This document shows, one piece after another, positions 1 through 7,678 of a stretch of DNA of 35,700 nt; positions within the stretch are counted from its first letter, which is position 1, and each line of letters opens with the position of its first letter. The position numbers and the translations under genes are program-made. The notes below the pieces were generated by a model. It did not search any database. It was not told the DNA's origin and saw only the letters and a list, made by a program, of their open reading frames with translations. This DNA comes from Anaerolineae bacterium (GTDB lineage Bacteria; Chloroflexota; Anaerolineae; Aggregatilineales; Phototrophicaceae): contig JAGWBD010000023.1 of assembly GCA_021296065.1 (NCBI GenBank), positions 1 to 35,700 on the forward strand. The letters run 5' to 3'.

Positions 1-1
1 C

Positions 2-787
2 CTCTTCGATTACAATCCCCTGGCCATCGAGCAGCCCTACGTCGGCCTGGAAAACTATCAGACCCTGCTGACCGAGCTGAACAAGACGCGCTCCGTCACG
101 CGCGCCGCCTTCGTTAACACCGCGGGCTACATCGCGCTGGGTATGCCGCTGCAGTTGCTGATCGCGCTGGCCATCGCCCTGATGCTCAACGAGATCCGCT
201 CTTTCGCCATGCTCTTTCGCCTGGCTTTCTTTTTGCCCTTCGTCACATCCACCATCGCCATTTCCTGGGTGTTTCGCTGGCTTTACCAGCCCCAGTTCGG
301 TCTCTTCAATGTCCTGCTGAAAGCCTTTGAACTGCCACAACAACCCTTCCTCAACAATCCGAAACAGGCTCTGGCCTCCATCCTGGCGGTGGTTATCTGG
401 CAAGGTCTCGGCTTTGCCGTCGTCATCTTTCTCGCCGGCCTGAAGCATATTCCACGCGTCTACTACGAGGCCGCCCGCGTCGACGGCGCCACCCGCTGGC
501 AGACCTTTCGCAGCATCACTCTGCCCTTGCTCAACCCCAGCATCGTCTACCTCGTCGTGCTGCAGTCGATCTCCTTTTTGCGCATGTTCGCGCCGGTGCT
601 GGCCATGACCACCCAGGGCGACGGCGGCCCGCTGAATTCCACCACCACGGTCGTGCTGCGCGTCTACCGCGAGGCCTTCCAGCGCCTCAACATGGGTTAC
701 GCCGCCGCGCTGACGGTCGTACTCTTTTGCATCATCCTGCTCGTCACCATCTTCCAGTTGCGCGTCACCACGCGCCGCACCAACTGA
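2..787 (+). CDS. Carbohydrate ABC transporter permease, MalF/UgpA type (5' end outside window)
   Basis: Inner-membrane subunit of a sugar importer. The reading frame is open from base 2, so the true start lies before the window; the first in-frame ATG at 143 is internal. The opening residues (FDYNPLAIEQPYVGLENYQ) are the periplasmic segment typical of MalF/UgpA permeases just after the first membrane helix. Several hydrophobic helices follow. The ATPase-contacting EAA loop is clear: YYEAARVDGATRWQTF followed by ITLPLLNPS. The gene ends TGA at 785-787 and the partner permease starts 13 bases later, so the two are one operon. The solute-binding protein is probably upstream, outside the window. 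The sugar carried cannot be read from the permease. Confidence 0.93.
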   Translation, partial: LFDYNPLAIEQPYVGLENYQTLLTELNKTRSVTRAAFVNTAGYIALGMPLQLLIALAIALMLNEIRSFAMLFRLAFFLPFVTSTIAISWVFRWLYQPQFGLFNVLLKAFELPQQPFLNNPKQALASILAVVIWQGLGFAVVIFLAGLKHIPRVYYEAARVDGATRWQTFRSITLPLLNPSIVYLVVLQSISFLRMFAPVLAMTTQGDGGPLNSTTTVVLRVYREAFQRLNMGYAAALTVVLFCIILLVTIFQLRVTTRRTN

Positions 788-800
788 TGAGGACCGCTCA

Positions 801-1691
801 ATGAGCAGCGTCGAGCGCAGCCAGCCAGTCCTTTCCCTGCAGCGAACCGGCCCCTTGCGCAACAACAGCGACCTGGCCATACGTATCCTCGCCTACGTCC
901 TGTTGACCCTGCTGGCGATCACCATGGTCGTGCCCTTTGTGTGGATGATTTCGACCTCTTTCAAGACCGCCGGGGAAATCCTCTTTCCAAACTTTTTCCC
1001 GGTCAGCCCGACGCTGGAGAACTACAGCTTCGTCCTGACCGAGACCGCCCTGCCGCGCTGGTACGTCAATTCGCTCATCGTTGCGCTGCTGAGCACGGTC
1101 AGCGTGGCCTTCTTCGATTCGATCGCCGGCTTCGCCTTCGCCAAGTACCAGTTCCCCGGCAAGCGCATCATATTCGTCGCCTTTCTCGGCTCGCTGATGG
1201 TGCCGACCGAGATGCTCATCATCCCCTGGTACATCATGTCGGTGAACCCGCCCGTCGGCGGCACCTGGGTCGACACCTACTGGGGCATCGCCTTCCCCGG
1301 CGTCATCACCGCCGCCGGCATCTTCCTGATGCGCCAGTTCATGCAGGGCGTGCCGGACGAATTGCTCGATGCCGGCCGCATTGACGGTGTCAGCGAATTC
1401 GGCCTCTACTGGCGCATCGCCCTGCCGCTCAGCCTGGCCGCCGTCGGCGCCCTTTGTATATTCAACTTCCTCGGCAACTGGAACGCCTTCATCTGGCCGC
1501 TGATCGTCACTTCCGCGCTGGACATGTTCACGCTGCCCGTGGGTCTTCAGTTCTTCTCCAGCGAGTTCACCTCGGACTGGCACCTCGTCATGACCGGCGC
1601 CACGCTCTCGCTGTTGCCCCTGCTGACGATCGTGATCATCTTCCAGCGCTACATCATCGAGGGCATCGCCCTCACCGGCGTCAAGGGCTGA
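801..1691 (+). CDS. Carbohydrate ABC transporter permease, MalG/UgpE type
   Basis: Second membrane subunit of the sugar importer, 296 residues, the usual length for the family. The ATG at 801 has GAGGA about eight bases upstream, inside the end of the spacer from the preceding permease. Around six hydrophobic helices are visible. The family segment FVWMISTSFKTAGEI lies after the first helix, and the EAA-loop equivalent is ELLDAGRIDGVSEFG followed by IALPLSLAA. The protein ends IIEGIALTGVKG, the standard C-terminus of this family. No ATPase gene follows; such importers often share one MsiK/UgpC-type ATPase encoded elsewhere. The following genes run convergently on the minus strand. Confidence 0.95.
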   Translation: MSSVERSQPVLSLQRTGPLRNNSDLAIRILAYVLLTLLAITMVVPFVWMISTSFKTAGEILFPNFFPVSPTLENYSFVLTETALPRWYVNSLIVALLSTVSVAFFDSIAGFAFAKYQFPGKRIIFVAFLGSLMVPTEMLIIPWYIMSVNPPVGGTWVDTYWGIAFPGVITAAGIFLMRQFMQGVPDELLDAGRIDGVSEFGLYWRIALPLSLAAVGALCIFNFLGNWNAFIWPLIVTSALDMFTLPVGLQFFSSEFTSDWHLVMTGATLSLLPLLTIVIIFQRYIIEGIALTGVKG

Positions 1692-1712
1692 GCGCGATCA
1701 ACTCACTTCCAG

Positions 1713-2024
1713 TCACGCCGGAAGAGGCACTCCGATCAATTTTTCGAAGCGAAGGAATGCCAGAGAGCAGGTTGAGACGCCTTGCCAACCTGGTTTCAAC
1801 CAGGCGCCAGACAAAACAACGTGCCTGATCAGCGCGTTGAGCACGCCCTGAACGATGGCCGCCGCAACCAGCCAAAACTTGAGGGAACGTTCCAGGCCCC
1901 GTATGTCGCCGCGCAGCGCATGCATTGACGCTTTCAATTCCCGGCTCCCGTCCGACAAGTCAGCCTCCGTCGCCAGGCGTGTGCAACCCTCCTGTAGCGG
2001 GTCCATTTGTTTTTCAGTGCTCAT
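1713..2024 (-). CDS. Small coiled-coil protein with a C-terminal membrane helix
   Basis: Predicted 103 residues from ATG 2024. Function unknown. It opens MSTEKQMDPLQEG, has a charged helical stretch suited to a coiled coil (residues about 20-50), then a hydrophobic segment FWLVAAAIVQGVLNALI that looks like one membrane helix, and an unusual tail of about 30 residues. The layout resembles small bacterial coiled-coil/TM proteins of the CCDC90 or XhlA kind, but I cannot assign a family. The start is supported by comparison with the second copy at 2079-2326, which shares the bases around its ATG (tgctcatgggg on the plus strand) and the N-terminal pattern MST-E-EG-AT. It converges with the sugar permease, with a 21-base gap. 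Confidence 0.6.
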   Translation of the reverse strand: MSTEKQMDPLQEGCTRLATEADLSDGSRELKASMHALRGDIRGLERSLKFWLVAAAIVQGVLNALIRHVVLSGAWLKPGWQGVSTCSLAFLRFEKLIGVPLPA

Positions 2025-2078
2025 GGGGAACCCCTGTCTGTGCCGGCGGGATAGGCGCATGGCCACCCGGTTTCCGCG

Positions 2079-2326
2079 TCACGACGACCACGGCGCAAGT
2101 GACAGCAACGCACCGATACCCACCTGAACAATGGCGGCGAAGATGACCCAGACCTTGAAAGACCCGGCCAGCGCCTTCATCTCACCTCGCAGGACTTCAT
2201 TGTCCGCCTTCACTTCGCCACGATGTCAGCTCTCAGTTCGCCGCGGACACTTTCGAGACCATCCTGGGTGGCGACGTGAGCGTAGCCTTCCTCGATTCGG
2301 GCCAACCGTTCCTCTGTTGTGCTCAT
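2079..2326 (-). pseudogene. Frameshifted paralog of the small coiled-coil/membrane protein
   Basis: From ATG 2326 the frame reads MSTTEERLARIEEGYAHVAT and reaches a stop at 2210. Adding one base near 2213 (the sequence reads gcgaagtgaaggcg on the minus strand) restores a second open segment, VKADNEVLRGEMKALAGSF then KVWVIFAAIVQVGIGALL, ending TGA at 2079-2081. The joined product would be 82 residues. Its second half matches the neighbour at 1713-2024 in order and spacing (LRG, then S-K-W, then AAIVQ), which shows that the frame change is real relative to the family. Either this is a true one-base deletion and the gene is broken, or it is an assembly error. Confidence 0.7.
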
Positions 2327-2418
2327 GGGGTATTCCCTTCTGCGCCGGGCGCGTATCAAACACGCGGGCGCCTGCCTTTTTGAAATCAATGTAACACAGT
2401 AGTGGGAAACCCGGGCCC

Positions 2419-3075
2419 TTACCTGATCAACCCCTGTTCCAGACACAGCGCCCGCAGCCCGCTGGTAAATTCGCCGCTGCCGCCATGCGCCGGATGGCGC
2501 AGCCCATGGTGATCCACGCCCAGCGCCGCCAGACTGCCCTGCGCCGAACGTCCCACGGCCGCCACCAGGCCCGGCCTGAAATGCGCCAGCAGCTCGCGCA
2601 GGAAGTCGCGTCCCTGGGCCAGTTCGGCGGCTCGTGGCGGCCGGTTGCTCAACATCCGCCCAGGCCGATGCGGGTGAAAGGGCACGCTGTTCCAGATCAA
2701 GGGCGCGATGCCGAGGTCGGCCAACGTTCGCCACAGAATCGTGGCGCTTTGTTCACCCTGTACGCGCTCGAAGCCTGTCTCCGGCACGTCCACGTAGCCG
2801 CCCCCGACCCCGAACAGACCCAGCGAGGACACCCCTTCCAGCAGCACCCGGCGGCTGGTCACCGGCACGCCGGTGAGGCGGCAACCCCGATAGCCCGGCG
2901 CTTCAAAGAGCAACAGCGCCTGCGGCCGGCGCCGCTCCATGTCGCGCAGATAACGTTGCAGGTTTGCCCGTCGCAGCGTGTTGGATTCCGGGTTGCCGTC
3001 ATACTGGTTAAACAGCTGCGGCCCGGTTGCGCTCCGCGCCAGTGCGTCAACAAAGTCCACGCTCCAGTCGCTCAT
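2419..3075 (-). CDS. Uracil-DNA glycosylase superfamily protein
   Basis: Probable base-excision repair glycosylase, 218 residues. Motif A-like sequence EAPGYRGCRLTGVPVTS lies near residues 59-75, the second conserved strand reads LIWNSVPFHPH near 127-137, and the C-terminal motif is LRHPAHGGSGEF near 193-204, with the HP pair seen in family 4/5-like and related UDGs. I cannot say which UDG family it belongs to or which base it removes. Its ATG at 3073-3075 overlaps the TGA of the upstream TIM-barrel gene (ATGA, bases 3072-3075), so it is translationally coupled to a sugar-metabolism gene, an odd partner for a repair enzyme. The gene ends about 90 bases before the frameshifted small gene. Confidence 0.85.
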   Translation of the reverse strand: MSDWSVDFVDALARSATGPQLFNQYDGNPESNTLRRANLQRYLRDMERRRPQALLLFEAPGYRGCRLTGVPVTSRRVLLEGVSSLGLFGVGGGYVDVPETGFERVQGEQSATILWRTLADLGIAPLIWNSVPFHPHRPGRMLSNRPPRAAELAQGRDFLRELLAHFRPGLVAAVGRSAQGSLAALGVDHHGLRHPAHGGSGEFTSGLRALCLEQGLIR

Positions 3076-3836
3076 GCGTAGCGCGCCAGCCAGGCGCGCA
3101 ATGTGGCCGCGTCACGCAGGAACTGCTCCGGCGAATTGTCTTGCACAAACTCCAGCGAAACATGCCGCTCGCCGGGCAGCGTCGCCAGTCGGTCCAGATA
3201 CAGCCGCCAGTGCCGCTGGCCCGCCCGCAACGCCAGACGATCACGCGCAGTGGGCCACCAGTGAAAGCAGTGCGCGTTTCCCAGCCAGGGCGAAACTGCG
3301 TCCAGCGCCAGCAAATTCTCCTGTGGCAGCCAGCCGTTGCGCGGCTGCCAGTAGACTGTCGCCGCGGCCAGCTCTTGCAGCAAATGAGAGGCCATGGCGC
3401 TGGTCTCCGTCAGGGTGTTGCGGTGGAATTCAAAGGCCACACCGACTTGCTCTGCATTTGCCATGGCGCAAACGCGGCGCGCGCGCTCCACGATGCGTTC
3501 CCGCTCTTCGGGGGGCGTCGCATCCGGCCCGGCCGCGCCGGCCCAAACGCGAATGAGCGGCGCACCCAGCGCCAGCGCCGTCGCCAGCACCGCCTCGAAG
3601 GGGGCCTCTTCCTCCGTCTCTTCGCGCAGGCGATAGTAAGAGCCGTAGGCGCTGACCTGCAAGCCGGCGTCACAGGTCATCGTCGCCAGTTGGCGCGCCC
3701 GTCGCTCGTCACACGGCGGCGCGTGCACGTCGCCGCCCCACTCGATGCTCGTCAGCCGGGCTTCCTGCGCCAGCGCCACAATGCGCGCGGGCTCCAGCTG
3801 GCGAAAGGTGATCGAGACCAGACCGGCATGCAACAT
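3072..3836 (-). CDS. Sugar phosphate isomerase/epimerase-like TIM-barrel protein
   Basis: 254 residues, of the xylose isomerase-like/AP endonuclease 2 TIM-barrel superfamily. The N-terminus MLHAGLVSITFRQLEPARIV fits the first barrel strand, followed by IEWGGDVH, which is typical of these isomerases. Candidate metal ligands are the Glu in GVAFEFH, the His of NAHCFHWWP and the Glu near the C-terminus in HVSLEFV. Members isomerise or epimerise sugars and keto-sugar acids, or cleave AP sites; the neighbouring dehydrogenases favour sugar metabolism. GAGG sits about seven bases before the ATG at 3836, inside the end of the preceding gene. It overlaps the glycosylase gene by four bases. The exact substrate is unknown. 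Confidence 0.83.
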   Translation of the reverse strand: MLHAGLVSITFRQLEPARIVALAQEARLTSIEWGGDVHAPPCDERRARQLATMTCDAGLQVSAYGSYYRLREETEEEAPFEAVLATALALGAPLIRVWAGAAGPDATPPEERERIVERARRVCAMANAEQVGVAFEFHRNTLTETSAMASHLLQELAAATVYWQPRNGWLPQENLLALDAVSPWLGNAHCFHWWPTARDRLALRAGQRHWRLYLDRLATLPGERHVSLEFVQDNSPEQFLRDAATLRAWLARYA

Positions 3837-3845
3837 TTGTCCGCC

Positions 3846-4838
3846 TCAGGCCATCCGCCCGTAACTCTCGCGCGTGACAGCGTGCCGCAGCGGCTCTTCG
3901 CGCAGGAAACGCCGCAACTCGTCGACCATGCTGCGTCCCAGGCGCCAGCATTCCCTGCCCTGCGCACCGGCAATGTGCGGCGTCAGGACGACGTTGGGCA
4001 AGGTATAGAACGGCGAGCCCGGCAACGCCGGTTCCGGCGCAGTGACGTCGAGCAGCGCGAACAGGTCCGGCCGCTCGCGCAACACCTGCAGCAACTCATC
4101 CTCACGCACGATGGCGCCGCGGGCCGTGTTGATGAAGACTGCACCCGGCTTCATCGCCCGCAACTGCGTCGCGCCGATCAGGCCGCGCGTCTCTTCCAGC
4201 AGCGGTGTATGCAAGGAGACCACGTCCGCCTCACGAAACACTTCGTCCAGCGACTCAACCAGAATTGCGCCCAGACCCTCGGCCACGGCCGGGTCGACGA
4301 AAGGGTCCCAGGCGATGACTCGCAAATCATGTCGTCGCAGCAGGCTCGCGACCCGTTGCGCCACCTTTCCCAGCGACACCAGCCCAACCACCGAGTCAGC
4401 AAGACCGGCGGCCACCGCCTCCCGTGACCAGCGCCGCTGCTGTCGCATCCGCAGCGCATGCTGCCAGGCCCCCTTCAGCGCCATCAGAATCTGCGCGTAG
4501 GCGAAGTCACCGGTGATGACACTGTTGGCCGCCGCTGCGCTGCTGATAGCGACGCCGCTGTCCCAGAAGGCCTCCGTCACCAGCTTGCGCAGCGAGCCGG
4601 CTCCGTAGAGCACCAGCTTCAGGGCGGGCGCTGCCTCAAGAAATGCGGCGTCCAGACGTGGCGCGCCCCAGCCGGACAACATGACCTCAACCTGCGCCAG
4701 CAAGGCCGGCGCGGCCGCAATTGACTCCGGCGTCTGCATGTCCGCCAATACGTCCACCAGGCCGGCGATGTCCGCCCTTTCCTGCGGGCCATAAATGCGC
4801 CCGTAGCCTCGCTCGCCAAGGATGTACAGCGCGCGCAT
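3846..4838 (-). CDS. D-isomer-specific 2-hydroxyacid dehydrogenase
   Basis: 330-residue NAD-dependent dehydrogenase of the D-2-hydroxyacid/phosphoglycerate dehydrogenase family. The nucleotide-binding region reads VVGLVSLGKVAQRVASLL, in which the third Gly-motif position is altered (G-L-V-S-L-G), as in a known subgroup of these enzymes. The acidic end of the second strand is present (VIAWDPF). Catalytic landmarks are visible: Arg in INTARGAIV, the acid region LLDVTAPEPALPGSPF and the His of LTPHIAG. It probably oxidises a sugar-derived hydroxyacid or reduces a 2-keto acid. It sits 9 bases upstream of the TIM-barrel gene and 130 bases downstream of the SAF-domain dehydrogenase. Confidence 0.92.
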   Translation of the reverse strand: MRALYILGERGYGRIYGPQERADIAGLVDVLADMQTPESIAAAPALLAQVEVMLSGWGAPRLDAAFLEAAPALKLVLYGAGSLRKLVTEAFWDSGVAISSAAAANSVITGDFAYAQILMALKGAWQHALRMRQQRRWSREAVAAGLADSVVGLVSLGKVAQRVASLLRRHDLRVIAWDPFVDPAVAEGLGAILVESLDEVFREADVVSLHTPLLEETRGLIGATQLRAMKPGAVFINTARGAIVREDELLQVLRERPDLFALLDVTAPEPALPGSPFYTLPNVVLTPHIAGAQGRECWRLGRSMVDELRRFLREEPLRHAVTRESYGRMA

Positions 4839-4899
4839 GCCTAAAACATCTTCCAGGAAAAAATGGGTGTCGTCCCGCTCTCCGTGCCGTTTACTCCCC

Positions 4900-4960
4900 C
4901 TCTCCCTGAGGGAAGGGCTCCCGTCCCCCAGGACGGGAAAGGGGGCGGGGGGTGAGGGCC
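4900..4960. repeat. GC-rich intergenic hairpin element
   Basis: The 130-base gap between two minus-strand genes contains a low-complexity C-run/G-run block. A perfect stem lies at 4920-4926 and 4931-4937 (CCCGTCC and GGACGGG, loop CCCA), and a second small inverted repeat, CTCCCTGAGGGA, lies just before it. There is no T-tract on either strand, so a simple intrinsic terminator is not supported. It resembles the dispersed C/G-run repeats common between genes in some high-GC bacteria. It could stabilise or attenuate the mRNA between the two dehydrogenase genes. Confidence 0.45.
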
Positions 4961-4968
4961 AACGGGCG

Positions 4969-6363
4969 TCAATTCACAGCGCCTTGCGCCATCCACGCGT
5001 CCTGTTCACGGCGCAATGCCCACAGCGGCGCATCGGGCGGCTCGGGCACCATGTCCGTCGTCAGAATGCTGCCCGCCGGGACATCCCGCAACAGGGTCTT
5101 GCCCATGGCCATGTGCATCGGAATCGGAGCGCCAGGCGCGATTGCTTCCGCAGGGCGCATGCGTGCCAGCAGCTTCGGGCTGTGATCGTCCTCCACCGTC
5201 TCCCCGCGCGCCAGGTCCACCGTCGCCTCCGCCAGCACGTCGAAACGCTGCTCGAAGTCCAGCGCGCCCGTCGGGATCTGTTGCAGGGCCGCCAGCAGCA
5301 CTGTCAGGGGCGTCTCCACGCCGCAGAGATGATGTGGCCGGAAAATCAGCGCGGTCGTGTCCCTTGCGTTGGGAATCAGGCCCTTGGTCGTCAGGATGTG
5401 GCGCGAATAGTCGTTGGCGCAGGACACCACGATGAAGACGCCGCCGCCCATGCCGGCCTCGTGGGGCCCGCGCAGGACCGTCACGCCGTCGATGACGCCG
5501 CGGCGGCCCAGGATACCGCCTTCCTCCTGCGGCGCCAGCACTTCCGGTATCTCCGGGATGCGCAGCAATGGCCCGTGCAGCGTGTCCTGGTCCGGCGCCA
5601 GCCCGGTGGCGTTGGCCGCAATGACCAACTCTCCCAGGTCGTAGCCCATCAGGCGCGACAGGTCCCGGGACAGCGCCATACGACCCGCCAGTTTGTCGCG
5701 CGCTTCAGTCGCCGACGCCGGCGCGAAGAGCCCCTGTTGCGCCGGCGTGAGGTCGACGCTTTTGCGCCGCGTACGTACCTGGCCCACGCCCTCGTCGAAT
5801 TCAATCTCGATGTCGCGCGCCTTGCCGCCGCAGACCACCTCCAGCCCCAGCGCCCGGGCCCACTCCACCATGCCAATCAGCAGGCCGTGCTGGTCGCCAT
5901 CGACGGCACTGTAGACCAGCCCGGCCTCCGTGAACTTCCTGCGTAGCAGGGGCCCCACCAGCGCGTCCGGTTCCTTGCTGACCATCGCCAGATGCGCGCC
6001 CTGCTCCAGCGCCAGCAGGGCGTGCCCCACTGCCACCTCCGGCACGCCGGTAGATTCAACCACCACGTCCAGCGGCAGGGCCTGCATCAGCGAGGCATCT
6101 GGCACGATGACGCGTTGCCCCCGCTCGTACGCCGCCAGCACCGCAGAACGGCTCTCGCAGACGACGCAGTCGCCTTCCGCCAGACCCGCCAGTTCGAAGG
6201 CGCGCATCGCCGCCTCGACGTCCACGTCGCAGACAATCGGCACCTCCAGCGCCGCAATCGCCTGCGCCTGGGTCACGATGGCCGTAGCGTAGTGCCCGGT
6301 GCCGATGACGCCGGTGACCACCGGTCTTTCTCCACCCCGTTTTATCAACTGTCGGTAAACCAT
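4969..6363 (-). CDS. NAD(P)-binding SAF-domain oxidoreductase (homoserine dehydrogenase-like)
   Basis: 464 residues. An N-terminal Rossmann segment GVIGTGHYATAIVTQ (about 18-32) is followed by an acidic strand VPIVCDVDVEAA and a DVVVESTGVPEVAVGHALLA segment typical of homoserine dehydrogenase-like folds. The C-terminal part (about 405-450) has the SAF-domain pattern, ending LLRDVPAGSILTTDMV. Proteins with this two-part design are annotated as homoserine dehydrogenase-like NAD(P)-dependent oxidoreductases and occur in sugar and sugar-acid catabolic clusters; I do not know this substrate. The start is well supported by GGAGGAGGGACC directly before the ATG at 6363. It is the first gene of the group 2419-6363 and is divergent from the amine oxidase gene. 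Confidence 0.88.
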   Translation of the reverse strand: MVYRQLIKRGGERPVVTGVIGTGHYATAIVTQAQAIAALEVPIVCDVDVEAAMRAFELAGLAEGDCVVCESRSAVLAAYERGQRVIVPDASLMQALPLDVVVESTGVPEVAVGHALLALEQGAHLAMVSKEPDALVGPLLRRKFTEAGLVYSAVDGDQHGLLIGMVEWARALGLEVVCGGKARDIEIEFDEGVGQVRTRRKSVDLTPAQQGLFAPASATEARDKLAGRMALSRDLSRLMGYDLGELVIAANATGLAPDQDTLHGPLLRIPEIPEVLAPQEEGGILGRRGVIDGVTVLRGPHEAGMGGGVFIVVSCANDYSRHILTTKGLIPNARDTTALIFRPHHLCGVETPLTVLLAALQQIPTGALDFEQRFDVLAEATVDLARGETVEDDHSPKLLARMRPAEAIAPGAPIPMHMAMGKTLLRDVPAGSILTTDMVPEPPDAPLWALRREQDAWMAQGAVN

Positions 6364-6403
6364 GGTCCCTCCTCCCGCGCCATTCTACCCGCGCGCCTTC
6401 GCT

Positions 6404-6488
6404 GCGCTATCCCTGCGGGATGCTTCGGGACGGGGCCCTCGCTATCCCACGGGATGCTTCGGGATGGGACCCTCGCTATAATGGCGCG
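6404..6488 (+). repeat. Promoter-bearing repeat, two and a half units (copy 1)
   Basis: Two units of about 34 bases lie in tandem. Each has a small palindrome (ATCCC-GGGAT), then GATGCTTCGGG, six variable bases and CCCTCGCTAT. The third, partial unit turns into GCTATAATGGCGCG, which places a TATAAT at 6477-6482. No good -35 box is seen. A single inverted copy with the same spacing lies at 26831-26880 in front of another minus-strand operon. The run lies between divergent genes and ends 30 bases before the amine oxidase start. Confidence 0.7.
6477..6482 (+). promoter_or_regulatory. -10 box of the amine oxidase gene
   Basis: Perfect TATAAT, followed by GGCGCG, 35 bases before the ATG at 6518. 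It forms the downstream edge of the repeat described at 6404-6488. The -35 region is GC-rich and does not match TTGACA. Confidence 0.5.
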
Positions 6489-6517
6489 GATTCGGCGCAG
6501 TGTGGCAGGGAGTTCGC

Positions 6518-7678
6518 ATGGACAGGCACTACGATGCAATCGTCATCGGCATGGGCGTGGTGGGCAGCACTGCCGCCTGGCACCTGGCGCGCGCCGGTCA
6601 GCGCGTCCTTGTGCTGGAACAGTTCGAACTCGACCATCAGAACGGCAGTTCCTACGGCAGCTCGCGCATCATCCGCTACGCCTACGATCATCCCGCCTAC
6701 ATTCCGCTGGCCCACAGGTCCTATCCGCTCTGGCGTGAACTTGAATCGGAATCCGGCGACGAATTGCTGTACGTCGTCGGCGGCCTTGACTTTGGCGCGG
6801 CCGATGAGGACACGCTGATCGCCACCCGCGATGTCCTTGCCGACGAAGGCATGGCCTACGAGTGGCTGACGCCGGAGGAAGTGTCCGCGCGATTCCCGCA
6901 GTTTCGCCTTGACGACCACATGATGGGCCTTTATCAGCCCGATGGCGGCGCACTTGCCGCATCGCGCTGCGTCGTGGCCGCCGCCCGCATGGCGCTCAAA
7001 CATGGCGCCACCCTGCAAACCGGCGCCCGCGTCACGGCCATCGAGCCGCACAACGACTCCGTCACCGTGCGCACTGCCGACGAAAGCTTCAGCGCGGCCC
7101 GTCTCGTGATCAGCGCGGGCAGCTGGTCCGGCCCCCTGCTGCGCGGCATCGGTCTCGACCTGCCCCTGCAAGTCACGCGTGAACAATTGTTTTTCTTCGA
7201 CACGCAGGACCCGGCCGCTTTCCTGCCCGGGCGCATGCCCTACTTCAGGGAACACGGTTCGCGCCACGCGCTCAATTCCCTGCTTCACTTCTATGGCATC
7301 CCCAACATTGATGGCTGCGGTTTCAAGGCCAGCATTCACACCAATGGCGAACCCACCGACCCCGACAACACCCTGCGCCGCGTGGATGACTCTGTCTGCG
7401 AGACACTGCGCGCCTTTTTCCGGCGTCATTTGCCGCTGGCCGACAGCCCACTGAAGACCGGCCGCGTCTGCCTCTACACCATGACGCCGGATGAGCACTT
7501 CATCCTTGACAGCCACCCGGAGCACGCACACATCGCTATCGGCGCCGGCTTCAGCGGTCACGGTTTCAAGTTTGGCGTGGCCAGCGGTGAGATCCTCGCC
7601 GACCTCGTGACCAAAGGCGCAACGGACCTGGAAATCAGCCTGTTCGCGCAGTCGCGTTTTGGCGCCAACGGGGACTGA
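6518..7678 (+). CDS. FAD-dependent N-methyl amino acid oxidase (sarcosine/N-methyltryptophan oxidase family)
   Basis: 386 residues from ATG 6518, chosen because AGGGAG lies five bases upstream; an earlier GTG at 6500 would add six residues without such a site. The FAD-binding motif is GMGVVGSTAAWHLARAG near the N-terminus, followed by the family signature SSYGSSRIIRYAY. Cys318 in RVCLYTMTPDEHFILD matches the cysteine that holds FAD covalently in monomeric sarcosine oxidase and MTOX. The C-terminal signature GAGFSGHGFKFGVASG is present. It oxidises a secondary amine to an imine, making hydrogen peroxide. The substrate may be sarcosine, an N-methyl amino acid or a related compound such as pipecolate. 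Its last 44 bases overlap the convergent membrane-protein gene. Confidence 0.9.
   Translation: MDRHYDAIVIGMGVVGSTAAWHLARAGQRVLVLEQFELDHQNGSSYGSSRIIRYAYDHPAYIPLAHRSYPLWRELESESGDELLYVVGGLDFGAADEDTLIATRDVLADEGMAYEWLTPEEVSARFPQFRLDDHMMGLYQPDGGALAASRCVVAAARMALKHGATLQTGARVTAIEPHNDSVTVRTADESFSAARLVISAGSWSGPLLRGIGLDLPLQVTREQLFFFDTQDPAAFLPGRMPYFREHGSRHALNSLLHFYGIPNIDGCGFKASIHTNGEPTDPDNTLRRVDDSVCETLRAFFRRHLPLADSPLKTGRVCLYTMTPDEHFILDSHPEHAHIAIGAGFSGHGFKFGVASGEILADLVTKGATDLEISLFAQSRFGANGD

Noticed and set aside
3027-4427. 466-residue plus-strand open frame over the isomerase and dehydrogenase genes
   Set aside because: Arg/Gln-rich shadow; the minus-strand genes carry clear family motifs.
4920-4937. Hairpin CCCGTCC/GGACGGG as an intrinsic terminator
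   Set aside because: No run of T on either strand and it lies between two genes of the same orientation that appear to work together.
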